A stretch of DNA of 64,000 bases, taken from NCBI RefSeq assembly GCF_013177315.1, contig NZ_CP053661.1:3844001-3908000 (forward strand). Reading direction: 5' to 3'. This stretch comes from Thermoleptolyngbya sichuanensis A183 (GTDB lineage Bacteria; Cyanobacteriota; Cyanobacteriia; Elainellales; Elainellaceae). The notes under the pieces are model-generated. The model did not search any database. It was given only the letters and a program-made list of their open reading frames with translations, and was not told where the DNA came from. The translations under genes and the position numbers were made by a program. Shown piece after piece: positions 17,440 through 25,743 of the stretch (positions are counted from its first letter, which is position 1; the number at the start of each line of letters is the position of its first letter).

Positions 17440-17572
17440 GAAAAAAGAAGAACGAAGAACGAAAAACGAAAATTCTTAAGCATCTCTCAAACCTGTCCTA
17501 AACCCTCTTCCCTCTTCCTTTTTTCGTTCTTCCCTCTTCCCTCTTCGTTCTTCCCTCTTCCCTCTCCCCCTC
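17440..17572. repeat. GAAGAACGAA / CTTCCCTCTT array between convergent genes
   Basis: Purine units (AGAAGAACGAAGAACGAAAA) on the left and the complementary pyrimidine units (TTTTTTCGTTCTTCCCTCTT) on the right could pair into a long hairpin between the convergent yidD and DUF4340 genes, so it could serve as a two-way terminator. Same repeat family as at 12010 and 19905. Confidence 0.7.
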
Positions 17573-18152
17573 ACTCTGCTGGCGACGGGCTGGGTGAAGC
17601 AGCAGGAGTTGGCTGGAGCCATGCATGGGGCGATCGCCCCACGGCGGTTTCAAAGTCGAGCGAGACGAGGGAAACGGTGAGGTTCTGCGGATTTTCTGGG
17701 GCATCGATCAGGGCGTAGATAGCGCTCTGGTTAAAGTTTTTGTTGCCGAGGGCGAGGGTGTGGGGTTTGCCGTTGGCAGTGAATTCGATGGTGGTGGAGG
17801 GCTGGTCGAGTCCGTAGGTGGCGAGGTCAGTCGGGGGAATGGAAAAAGTGCGATCGCTCATCCCGGTCGCAAGTAAGTTTGCCAAAAACGCAACGGCGGC
17901 ATCGTTGGCTACGCCTTGCTGGGGCTGTTTCATTTGCCACACGCCATTTTCGTCTTTTTCAAAGAGCAGCGTTTCATTGGGCTTTTTCACGGTCAGCGAC
18001 TGGATCTGGCTTTCCTCTATTGCAAACAGCTTTTGCGGAGTGGTTTGTCCTGCCTCTTCGGTGCGTGGAGGCTGCTGCAACGACCACAGGCTGACGCTGC
18101 CCAAGATCAGCGCGGCAAAGAGGAGCCAGAAAGTAGCGGGCTTGAGTTTCAT
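17571..18152 (-). CDS. DUF4340 domain-containing protein
   Basis: 193-aa protein with one N-terminal membrane helix (FWLLFAALILGSVSLWSL) and a periplasmic or lumenal domain with the DUF4340 pattern (ESQIQSLTVKKPNETLLFEKDENGVWQM; TYGLDQPSTTIEFTANGKPHTLALGN). DUF4340 proteins accompany Gld-type ABC exporters; no enzyme activity is known. The C-terminus is Pro/Ser-rich and runs into the repeat array, so the exact end may have been altered by repeat growth. It is the last gene of a four-gene minus-strand run. Confidence 0.88.
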   Translation of the reverse strand: MKLKPATFWLLFAALILGSVSLWSLQQPPRTEEAGQTTPQKLFAIEESQIQSLTVKKPNETLLFEKDENGVWQMKQPQQGVANDAAVAFLANLLATGMSDRTFSIPPTDLATYGLDQPSTTIEFTANGKPHTLALGNKNFNQSAIYALIDAPENPQNLTVSLVSLDFETAVGRSPHAWLQPTPAASPSPSPAE

Positions 18153-18198
18153 AGCGCAGAGTAACGATAGCGAGGGATTGGGGGGCTAGAGGGTGGGG

Positions 18199-18300
18199 AA
18201 ATTGGTGCAAAGTCTAGTGCAAGTTTCTGGTGCAAGTTTCCGGTGCAAAGGTCTGATGCAAGTTTCTGGTGCAAGGGTCTGATGCAAGTTTCTCAGGTAT
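18199..18300. repeat. Degenerate tandem repeats (GGTGCAAGTTTC)
   Basis: About six units of 15-17 bp, alternating GGTGCAAGTTTCT and GGTGCAAAGGTCTGAT, fill the spacer between the GldG-like and DUF4340 genes. No gene lies here. Confidence 0.75.
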
Positions 18301-18314
18301 CCGCCGAACCCTGA

Positions 18315-19904
18315 TTAGCGTCGTCGCCACCACACGCCCACCGCCAGCGCCAGCCCCGCCAGCGGCAAAAAGACCAGCGAGGCAAGAATCAGCGCAATTT
18401 GCTGGGAGGGCGAGAACAGTACGCGGCGATTGGTGGGTTCGGCAGCGCGGACGGAGAAGGTGGGGTCGGCTTCTTGACTGAGCCAGCCAATGGCGTTGAG
18501 GAAGAGGTCGCGGTTCAACTGCTGGTCAATCAGTCCGTTGGTGGCAAACGTGGAGTTGCCGATCGCCACCATTCGCGCTTCGTCCTGAACAGGCGGCTCC
18601 TCTGCGTCGGGCGAGGGGCTGGGGGTGGGCGCGTTTGACAGGCGACGGCTGAAGGCAGCGCCCAGAACGAGATTGCCCTCCGGCGCTTCGGGGTCAAGCT
18701 GGAGCTGGCCGTCTTCGCCGATTTGCTGGGCCTGGGTGCGGGCATTGGTAAACAGCAGCGGAGTCATCTCTACGCCCTCGACTTCGCCTAGTTCGAGCGG
18801 CCGCGCCAGGGGAAAGAAGGTGATGCCGTTGTTGAGTCCGTCGGTGATGGGGTGCGGGCCATATTCCGTGATGATGGTGACTGCGCCATCGCGGCCGGCG
18901 ACGGGGTCTACCAGGATGCGATCGCTAAAGGCAACGCCCCAGCCTTCTAGCAAATCGTCCAGTTCAGGATTCGCCTGAGGATCGACCAGCAGCAACAGTC
19001 CGCCCTTGCGGGTCTGAAAGTCTTTGAGGCGAGTGATTTCTTCTGCCAAAAGCGGCCGCTGGGGGCCAGCCACCACAATTACCGCAGCGTCGGCGGGAAT
19101 TTCGGCAGTGTTTGCCAGGTTCAGCGGTTCTGCCTGAAAGGTTTCGTCCGTTAGGCTAGTGAGGGCCTGGGCCAGCCCGCCTTGACCGGGGTTCAGTTCT
19201 CGTTCGCCGTGCCCTTGCAGGAAGTAGACTTTGGTCTGGCGATCGCTCGTGATCTTCACCAGCGCAGTGGTCAGCCGTCGCTCCGAGAGGCGCTGGGAGG
19301 GGCTGATGGTCTGCACCAACTGGCGGCGATTCCCAGAGGAATCGCTTCGCGAATCGCCCTTCTCTACATACACTTCGCCAAAGTTCTGCACGCCAAAGCG
19401 CTCGGCAAGTCCGGGCTGCACCTGCGGATCGACATATTCATAGGCGAACCCGTCAGGATTTTGGCGGCGATAGTTTTCCAGCAGATCGCGATCGGCAGGA
19501 TTCGGTGCCAGGTCAAAGATCCACACTTTGACGGGATCTTCCAGCGACTTCACCACCTCCTGCGACTGGGGCGCAAGGGTGAACAGGCGATTCTCCGTCA
19601 GGTCTAGGCGCGTGTTGTAGCGCGTCGCCAAAAAGTTTGTGAGCAGGAAAATAGCCAGCACCGCCAGCGTTGCCAGCACCGCATTCGTGCCCGCCTGGGT
19701 CGAGCGTTTGCCCCATAGTCCCTGAAATCCGCTGGCCTGCGACCCCAGCCACACCACCAATAGCCCAATGCCCGCGCTCAGCAGCCCAGCAGGTATGGGG
19801 CCCCAGGTTCCTGCCACCAAACCTGCCGTTAGCCCCATGAGAATCAGGAACAGGCCGGGCCAGATTAGGTGTTTGAGTTTGAGGTAGGAACGGAGGGGTT
19901 TCAT
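18315..19904 (-). CDS. GldG-like ABC exporter accessory protein
   Basis: 529-aa membrane protein with two or three N-terminal helices (LIWPGLFLILMGLTAGLVAG; NAVLATLAVLAIFLLTNFLA), a large extracytoplasmic domain (LDLTENRLFTLAPQSQEVVKSL, the GldG/DUF4350-type start; VYFLQGHGERELN; DFQTRKGGLLLLVDPQANPE) and a C-terminal helix. It partners the ABC permease upstream and the DUF4340 protein downstream. Homologues are needed for gliding in Bacteroidetes; in cyanobacteria the exported substrate is unknown. Confidence 0.9.
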   Translation of the reverse strand: MKPLRSYLKLKHLIWPGLFLILMGLTAGLVAGTWGPIPAGLLSAGIGLLVVWLGSQASGFQGLWGKRSTQAGTNAVLATLAVLAIFLLTNFLATRYNTRLDLTENRLFTLAPQSQEVVKSLEDPVKVWIFDLAPNPADRDLLENYRRQNPDGFAYEYVDPQVQPGLAERFGVQNFGEVYVEKGDSRSDSSGNRRQLVQTISPSQRLSERRLTTALVKITSDRQTKVYFLQGHGERELNPGQGGLAQALTSLTDETFQAEPLNLANTAEIPADAAVIVVAGPQRPLLAEEITRLKDFQTRKGGLLLLVDPQANPELDDLLEGWGVAFSDRILVDPVAGRDGAVTIITEYGPHPITDGLNNGITFFPLARPLELGEVEGVEMTPLLFTNARTQAQQIGEDGQLQLDPEAPEGNLVLGAAFSRRLSNAPTPSPSPDAEEPPVQDEARMVAIGNSTFATNGLIDQQLNRDLFLNAIGWLSQEADPTFSVRAAEPTNRRVLFSPSQQIALILASLVFLPLAGLALAVGVWWRRR

Positions 19905-19972
19905 GGGGAAGAGGGAAGGGGGAAGAGAAAAGAACGAAGAGGAAAAAGGGAAGAACGAAGAGCGAAGAGGGG
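19905..19972. repeat. GAAGAGGGAAGAACGAAGAG array
   Basis: A purine-rich array of the same family as those at 12010 and 17440, filling the spacer between the permease stop and the GldG start. Confidence 0.8.
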
Positions 19973-19991
19973 TGTTTTATAGGAACGCGGG

Positions 19992-20792
19992 TTAGGAACG
20001 CTGGAATCGGAGGGCTTCGATGGATTGGGCGGTGAGGAAGATGCCCAGCAGGATGTAGCTGAGGTAGAGGACGAGGCTGCTGGTGTTGAAGATGCCTCGG
20101 CTGAGGTCGTTGTAGTGTTTGATTAGCGAGAGGTGGGCGATCGCCTCTCCGGTGGGGCCGCCGACCCCGTTGGCGATTAGGTCGGTGACCCAGAGCAGCA
20201 GCATCAGCCCAAAGGTCAGCACAGCGGCGAGGATGGTGCTGTCGGTGAGGGAGGAGATGAACATGCCCAGGGACAGTACGGCGGCGGCCATCAGAATCAG
20301 TCCCAGATGCCCCATCAGCAGCACGTTCAGGTTGGCGGCGGGGTTCGATGCGGCAAACAGGGTGCTTTCATACAGCAGGATAGGCAGCAGCATGGTGATG
20401 AAGAAAGTCAGCACGCCCAGCAGTTTGCCGACGGCGACGGCCCAGTTGGTAATGGGCGAGGTGGCCAGCAGTTCCAGCGTGCCGCGCTTGCGCTCTTCGG
20501 AATAGAGTCCCATCGACAGCATCGGCAGCAAGAACAGCGCCAGGGAACCCAGCAGCCCTAGAAACACGTTCAGGAACTGGTAGGGCACGTCCACCGGTGG
20601 GTCGGTGATGCCGGCTTGGTCGCGCTGGGCAACGGCGGCGAACAATCCCTCTGGGCCAAACAGAATGACCACGAAGAAGAAGCCGCTCAGCAGCCAAAAC
20701 ACGGCGGCGATCGCATAGGCAAAGGGGGAGGCAAAGTAGCTCTGGAGTTCTCGCCGATAAATTGCCAGAATGTTGCTCAAAATGACGCGCAT
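19992..20792 (-). CDS. ABC-2 type transporter permease (GldF-like)
   Basis: 266-aa integral membrane protein with six hydrophobic segments. The N-terminus IYRRELQSYFASPFAYAIAA and the motif SMGLYSEERKRGTLELLATSPI are hallmarks of ABC-2 permeases of the NosY/GldF group. It pairs with the ATPase encoded directly upstream (adjacent stop and start) to form an exporter in the inner membrane. Confidence 0.92.
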   Translation of the reverse strand: MRVILSNILAIYRRELQSYFASPFAYAIAAVFWLLSGFFFVVILFGPEGLFAAVAQRDQAGITDPPVDVPYQFLNVFLGLLGSLALFLLPMLSMGLYSEERKRGTLELLATSPITNWAVAVGKLLGVLTFFITMLLPILLYESTLFAASNPAANLNVLLMGHLGLILMAAAVLSLGMFISSLTDSTILAAVLTFGLMLLLWVTDLIANGVGGPTGEAIAHLSLIKHYNDLSRGIFNTSSLVLYLSYILLGIFLTAQSIEALRFQRS

Positions 20793-21806
20793 CTAGGCTG
20801 CTTCCTCCTGGGATGGGGACTGGTTTTGGGGTTCATTGGAAAGACTGGGGTCGGGGTCGGCGGGCGCGTCGGCCATGGTGAGTTCCAGAAACACCTGCTC
20901 TAGGTCGGCCTGCACCCGCCGCATTTCATACAGCCCTAGCCCTGCACCGATGACCGTGGCGGCAATGTCGCGGCCGGGGTCGGTTCCTGGATTGGAGATG
21001 ACGCGCAGTTTGTAGCGGTGGGGCGGCAGCCCTTCGACGGTTAGTGCGGTGACGGACTTTACGCCTGCGAGGTATTGCAGCCGCTCCTGAGCCACCAGCA
21101 GTTCGCCCTCCACTTCTAGCTCATAGCCCGCACCGCCCGACAGGTCTTCCATCAGGCGATCGGGCGTGTTGGTGGCGACGACGCGGCCGCGGTTGATGAT
21201 AGCGACGCGGCTACAGGTCATGCTGACTTCCGGCAGAATGTGGGTCGAAAGAATGATGGTGTGGTCGCCGGCCAGACTTTTAATCAGGTTCCGCACGTCG
21301 ATGATTTGGCGCGGGTCGAGGCCGACGGTCGGTTCGTCCAGCACGATGACGGGCGGGTCGTGGACGATCGCCTGGGCAATGCCGACCCGCTGCCGAAAGC
21401 CCTTAGACAGCTTGCGAATCAGGGTGTCTCGCCGTTCCACTAGGTTGCAGCGTTCTAGGGAAGACTGGACCCGCTGGGGGCGATCGCCCGCTGCCACGCC
21501 CTTCAGCCGCGCCACAAAATGCAGAAACCCTTCCACCGTCATGTCGGGATAGAGGGGCGGCGTTTCTGGCAAATAGCCAATCCGCTGCCGCACGGCCATC
21601 GAGTCCTCATGCACGTCGAACCCGGCTACGGTAGCGGTGCCGCTGGTGGCGGGCAAGTACCCGGTCAAAATCCGCATCGTCGTTGTCTTGCCTGCCCCAT
21701 TTGGCCCCAAAAAGCCCAAAATTTCTCCCGGCTCCACCGAAAACGTCACATCGGTAATCGCAGGGGTGGAACCATAGACTTTGCTGAGGTGTTCGACGGT
21801 AATCAT
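20793..21806 (-). CDS. ABC transporter ATP-binding protein (GldA-like)
   Basis: 337-aa ATPase with Walker A GPNGAGKTTT, signature LSKGFRQRV, Walker B PPVIVLDEPTVGLDP and switch His in ILSTHILPE. The last 90 residues form the regulatory domain seen in GldA-type ATPases. ATG at 21806 gives the canonical MITVEHLSKVYG start; a longer frame to 22118 runs through repeat DNA. It energises the permease encoded next to it and heads the run ATPase-permease-GldG-DUF4340. Confidence 0.95.
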   Translation of the reverse strand: MITVEHLSKVYGSTPAITDVTFSVEPGEILGFLGPNGAGKTTTMRILTGYLPATSGTATVAGFDVHEDSMAVRQRIGYLPETPPLYPDMTVEGFLHFVARLKGVAAGDRPQRVQSSLERCNLVERRDTLIRKLSKGFRQRVGIAQAIVHDPPVIVLDEPTVGLDPRQIIDVRNLIKSLAGDHTIILSTHILPEVSMTCSRVAIINRGRVVATNTPDRLMEDLSGGAGYELEVEGELLVAQERLQYLAGVKSVTALTVEGLPPHRYKLRVISNPGTDPGRDIAATVIGAGLGLYEMRRVQADLEQVFLELTMADAPADPDPSLSNEPQNQSPSQEEAA

Positions 21807-21954
21807 GAGGGGCAGGCAGGATGAAGGGTTAGGTCGTGTTGGCGAAAGGGAACAAGCAGGGTTTGAGAAATTCTGAGGTTTAGGGAGATCTAATTCCTGA
21901 GTGACTTCCTGAGTGGTGCTACGAATGCAATTGCTGGAGTCCATGAAAACGCTT

Positions 21955-22310
21955 GGCGAGCAATCCAAAATCGCAAGTCCAAAATCCAAAATCGAGAATC
22001 GACCTTGGAGGATCGAAAGCGATCCGGACCAACATTCCCAATCTTGGCTCTCTCCACTCCCAACAACGGCAAATTGTAGCCAACATTGCGAATTTTCGAT
22101 CTGACGGAGATGTGTCAAGCGTGTGACAGCACCTCGAATTCTTGTCTTGCGACTGATTCACTGCGGCTGATTCACTGCGGCTGATTCACTACGGCTCATA
22201 CCTTGCGGCTTATGCTTTGCGACTCATGCTTTGCGCCTCAGGTTCCAATATCTGACCCCTAGCTCGGCCCCTAGCTCGACCCTTGGCTCGACCCTCAGCG
22301 CCATTCTTGG
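21955..22310. repeat. Repeat-rich spacer upstream of the ABC operon
   Basis: No gene is seen. The stretch holds CCAAAATC units (21960-22005), then ten or so degenerate units of CTGATTCACTGCGG and CTCATGCTTTGCG (22140-22245) and then four of TAGCTCGGCCC / TGGCTCGACCC (22259-22295). These are typical of cyanobacterial short tandemly repeated sequences. Confidence 0.65.
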
Positions 22311-22311
22311 T

Positions 22312-24876
22312 TCAGTGTTGACTGACCACGCTCCACCAGACGAGGAGGGCAATCGCCCCTAGACCGACGTGCTGCGGCAGCAGATTTTGCAAGGGCTGGC
22401 GGGCAATTTTTTGCGTTAGGAAAATGCTGAGGGCGAGGGTGCTGAGCAGCGTCACGCCCTGTAGAAACGCAATCACGGCGGGATGGGCGACGACGACGGG
22501 CATCCCTGCGCCGCTCAGTCCAAAGGTGGCGAGGGTGACGGGCACGATGCGGCCGGCTTCGGTCAGTCCCAGATGCAGATAGTGCGCCAGGTTGCAGCCC
22601 AGCACCAGGGGCAGATAGCCGTAGGCCAGTTCGATGAAGGGCTTGGGTTTGGGGGTGATGCGCTCGATCAGGCTGTGGCAAAGGAGGGCGATCGCCCCTG
22701 GCAACACCAGCGCGATCGCCGCCAGTCCGGCATGAAGCGCAAAGGGGCCGAGCGGAGCCGCGTCGTATTGCAGCAGCGTGGCCAGCAGATCGCTGTCGCC
22801 AAACCCCAGCAGCGTCAAAATTGTCGGCAGCCGATGCAGCACCACCGCCCCCGCCAGCAAAAACAGCAGGCACACCTCCGGTCGCGTGGGCTTGTGGGTG
22901 GTCCAAAGTTCAATGCCGGGGGGCCGCAGGTTGAGTTCTACCGAGCGGTGCGGACAGGCCTTCAGGCAGGTCATACACAGCACGCAGTCGCGGTTGTCCT
23001 GGAGCTGCGCCGGGTGCGAATAAATTGGACAGCCGCCGGTTTCCTGTCCTTCGCCCTTTTGCGGCCCGCCCTTATAGCACTGGTAGGTCGTGCAGTTGGC
23101 GGAACAGATCCCCTGCTGCGCCCGCAGTTCAATCATCGACAGCTTGGCAAACAGGCCGTTCATGCCGCCGATGGGGCAGAGATAGCGACACCAGAAGCGC
23201 CGCTCAAACAGGAACGAGAAAATCACGGCTCCGGCGGTAATCAGCAGCAGCAGGCAGGCCGAGAGGTACGCCGTGTTTCCCAAATGCCACAGTTCTTCCC
23301 AGAGCAAAATCAGCGCAAATAGCCCAAACAGAAACCAGCCGCCCCATTTTTCTGCCTCTGGGCGCGACCAGGGCAGCAGCTTGCGCCCCAGCACGCGGGT
23401 CGAGAGTTTTTGCGAAATTTCGCCGTAGATCATAAACGGGCACACCGCGCACCACAGCCGCCCCACAAACGGGAAGCCAACCAGCACCAGCGGCCACCAC
23501 CAGGCCCAAAAGAAATTCAGCGCAAAGTTTTGGTCGCGGGTCTGCGGGCCCAGCCAGAGAACTGCAATCACCAGCGGAAAAAACCAGACCGTGAAGCCGT
23601 AGTTTATCCGGTCGGGCCACCACGGGCTGCGAAGAAACTGGCGCAGTTTGGGATAGGCGTTGAGCAGGTTGACCCGAAAGCGGCGGGTCTTGCTGCCCGT
23701 TGCCCAAAACACCTCTTCCGTTAGCACAGGCGCACCGCTGGACTGGATGATGGCGCGGCCGACCATGCCCTCTAGCTCCGTCAGGTTGCCGGGAAAGTCG
23801 TAGCCCTGGAGCCGCCGCAGCGCCTCTGGGGCAAGGGTGGGACGGGCCAGGCCGCGCGAGGAACAGTAGAGGCTGATGTAGTAATTCACCTGGGTTTCGA
23901 GGTCGGCCTTTCGCACGCGCAGGGGCGGCACTTTGATGGCGTGGCCAACGTGGCGATCGAGTTCGGGGAGCGATCGCTCTGAGGTGAAGATAATTCGCGC
24001 ACCCGACTGACGCGGTTCTGGTTCTGGATCACCTTCGCGGGCGACGGGACGGTAGGTTCCCGTTTCCAGCAGTTCCGCCAGCCTGGGCTGGAGCGCCTTG
24101 GGCACGTCCTGCACGTTGTTGATTAGCAGCGTGCCGTTGCCCAACCAGCTCAGTAAACCGGGCTTGCCATTCACCCGGCCAAACAGGTCTGCGCCGCTGG
24201 GTTGCAGCATATCGCCGTTGAGCTTGATCATGGGCTGCTTGCGATCGCCACTGCCAAAGTGGATCAGCGCGGCCGCGTTGTCCTTGCCTAGCCCCGGCTC
24301 GCCAAAGATGAGAACCGGACGGCGATCGCCCGCTGCTTTTTTGATCTCCTGCCGCAGCCGCACCGCATAGCGACTCGCGCCCACAATGCCCCGCCGCACC
24401 TTGGGCACCAGGTAGGGACGCAGGGCCGCCTGTCGCTCTTGCTCAAAGACAAGCTGGGAACTGAGTTCCGTCACCTCGTCTGCCAACTGCCGCGACACGG
24501 TGCGGTTTAGCTCCGGAAACTGCGCCACTAGGTCGCGGAATGCCCCGCGGGGCACTGTCCAAATTTCGCAATCGCTGAGGGTGATGACGGTATGTTCCGC
24601 AGGCGTTTCGAGCAGCAGTTCTTTCAAATACAGCACCGAACCGGGCAGCAGGCTAACGGTGTCTGCCATGCTGTCGGGTCGGGTGCGATAGCGCTCCAGC
24701 CGCCCCGATTTCAGAATGTAAAGCGCTTTGGGTTCGGTGTCTTCCAGCGCCAGCCGATGGTTTTCGGGAAGACGGATCTCGCGAACCTGCTGGGCGATCG
24801 CCCTCACCGCCGCCTCCGATAGCTCCCCAAACTGGGTCTGCTGCTGTATCCACTGCACCCGCTCGGAAATTTGCAT
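22312..24876 (-). CDS. cNMP-domain / degenerate sigma54-type AAA+ / membrane polyferredoxin fusion
   Basis: 854 aa in three parts. Residues 1-150 are a cyclic-nucleotide-binding-like domain (LPENHRLALEDTEPKALYILKSGRLERY). Residues about 160-400 resemble a sigma54-activator AAA+ domain (IFGEPGLGKDNAAALIHFGS; GNGTLLINNVQDVPKALQPRLAELLETGTYRPV), but the GAFTGA loop is absent and Walker B lacks the acidic pair (LLINN). Residues about 420-854 have about ten membrane helices with paired CxxxCP motifs (CAVCP, CRYLCPIGG) and a 4Fe-4S site (CVLCMTCLKACP), as in NapH/CcoG polyferredoxins. It is probably a membrane redox sensor or electron carrier. Cyanobacteria generally lack sigma-54, so the AAA part must do something else. 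It is divergent from an ArsR gene. Confidence 0.88.
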   Translation of the reverse strand: MQISERVQWIQQQTQFGELSEAAVRAIAQQVREIRLPENHRLALEDTEPKALYILKSGRLERYRTRPDSMADTVSLLPGSVLYLKELLLETPAEHTVITLSDCEIWTVPRGAFRDLVAQFPELNRTVSRQLADEVTELSSQLVFEQERQAALRPYLVPKVRRGIVGASRYAVRLRQEIKKAAGDRRPVLIFGEPGLGKDNAAALIHFGSGDRKQPMIKLNGDMLQPSGADLFGRVNGKPGLLSWLGNGTLLINNVQDVPKALQPRLAELLETGTYRPVAREGDPEPEPRQSGARIIFTSERSLPELDRHVGHAIKVPPLRVRKADLETQVNYYISLYCSSRGLARPTLAPEALRRLQGYDFPGNLTELEGMVGRAIIQSSGAPVLTEEVFWATGSKTRRFRVNLLNAYPKLRQFLRSPWWPDRINYGFTVWFFPLVIAVLWLGPQTRDQNFALNFFWAWWWPLVLVGFPFVGRLWCAVCPFMIYGEISQKLSTRVLGRKLLPWSRPEAEKWGGWFLFGLFALILLWEELWHLGNTAYLSACLLLLITAGAVIFSFLFERRFWCRYLCPIGGMNGLFAKLSMIELRAQQGICSANCTTYQCYKGGPQKGEGQETGGCPIYSHPAQLQDNRDCVLCMTCLKACPHRSVELNLRPPGIELWTTHKPTRPEVCLLFLLAGAVVLHRLPTILTLLGFGDSDLLATLLQYDAAPLGPFALHAGLAAIALVLPGAIALLCHSLIERITPKPKPFIELAYGYLPLVLGCNLAHYLHLGLTEAGRIVPVTLATFGLSGAGMPVVVAHPAVIAFLQGVTLLSTLALSIFLTQKIARQPLQNLLPQHVGLGAIALLVWWSVVSQH

Positions 24877-25008
24877 GGGGCAACCTCATCGCGTGGCTAT
24901 CCAGGGTCAATCATTCTTGCTTTTGGGCGTTCCTGCTTTTGGGCGTGGGGGCAATTTCGGAGAGGCCGGCCTTGTAAATTTTAAAGTTCTGATGTGTAAT
25001 CTACTACT

Positions 25009-25028
25009 CTATTTTCAATTCTGAATAG
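25009..25028. promoter_or_regulatory. Imperfect palindrome CTATT-n10-AATAG, possible ArsR operator
   Basis: The dyad CTATTTTCAATTCTGAATAG lies in an AT-rich patch 42 bp upstream of the ArsR start and in the region shared with the divergent polyferredoxin gene. The 5-bp arms and AT-rich core resemble SmtB/ArsR-type sites. Function is inferred. Confidence 0.4.
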
Positions 25029-25070
25029 ATTGTTAATATTTTGGGATTAAGCCTTTTTGAAACGACCCGC

Positions 25071-25442
25071 ATGAAAACGGTAGATCCGGTCTCAGTTGAG
25101 ATTATGCAGCAGGTGGCGGAGTATTTCAGCGTCCTCAGTGAGCCGACCCGCCTCCGCATTCTCAGCGTCCTCCGCAACGGCGAACGGTGTGTGCAAGATC
25201 TGGTCGAAGCGACCGCCACCAGCCAGGCCAACGTCTCCAAGCACCTGAAAGTGATGCTGCAAGCAGGCATCCTCTCGCGCCGCACCGAGGGCACCTCTGC
25301 ATACTACAGCGTGCAGGATGACCTGACGTTTGAACTGTGTAATCTGGTGTGCGATCGCCTCGCCAGCCGCATCGAACTCCAGGCACGCCGATTTCGAGCC
25401 TTTGGGCTGACCAGTGGGCAAGTCTTGAAGCGGTCGGTATGA
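25071..25442 (+). CDS. ArsR/SmtB family winged-helix repressor
   Basis: 123-aa regulator with the family core EYFSVLSEPTRLRILSVLRN, ATATSQANVSKHLKVMLQAGIL and YYSVQDDL. One Cys is in the recognition region (GERCVQDL) and two are in the last helix (ELCNLVCDRL). There is no CxC arsenic motif. The pattern of one early and later cysteines is reminiscent of the persulfide sensors BigR/SqrR, but also of metal sensors. ATG at 25071 preferred over a TTG ten codons earlier. Divergent from the polyferredoxin fusion gene, which is the probable target. Confidence 0.9.
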   Translation: MKTVDPVSVEIMQQVAEYFSVLSEPTRLRILSVLRNGERCVQDLVEATATSQANVSKHLKVMLQAGILSRRTEGTSAYYSVQDDLTFELCNLVCDRLASRIELQARRFRAFGLTSGQVLKRSV

Positions 25443-25498
25443 CGGGATCTTGAGGGGCACAGAAGCCCAGCGAGTCCCTGTTTCTGAAAAGAAAGCCC

Positions 25499-25743
25499 TT
25501 AATACGGGTAAACTCCCGGCGAGAGGAGCAGCCGCCGTTGAGCTTCGGTGAGGCTGGGGAACTCGTCGGGATTGTAGAGCGATCGCGCCCAGGCATTCGA
25601 CCGCGGCGAGTATTTATAAAACAGGGTGCGCCGCTCTCCCTGGCCGCGCCAAGGCAGCGTGCCGTGGGTCAGCGCTTCAGTAAACAGAATGGCGCTGCCT
25701 GCGGACACGGCCACGGGCTGCATACAGGCGGGCGGGTTTTCCA
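25499..25743 (-). pseudogene. Phytanoyl-CoA dioxygenase family protein, C-terminal fragment
   Basis: About 80 residues remain: GSAILFTEALTHGTLPWRGQ, then RRTLFYKYSPR and LTEAQRRLLLSPGVYP. This has the distal iron-binding His (ALTHGTLPW) and the 2-oxoglutarate-binding Arg of PhyH-type dioxygenases. The N-terminal two thirds are missing because IS copy 2 abuts at 25744. No matching N-terminal part is found on the other side of that IS or elsewhere in the window. Confidence 0.82.

Noticed and set aside
18199-18300. Possible CRISPR or iteron array between GldG and DUF4340 genes
   Set aside because: Units are degenerate, adjacent and without spacers; no replication or cas genes nearby.
22483-23322. 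279-aa plus-strand frame opposite the polyferredoxin fusion gene
   Set aside because: Gln/Arg/His-rich composition and exact antisense to a clearly conserved gene; a shadow frame of GC-rich DNA.
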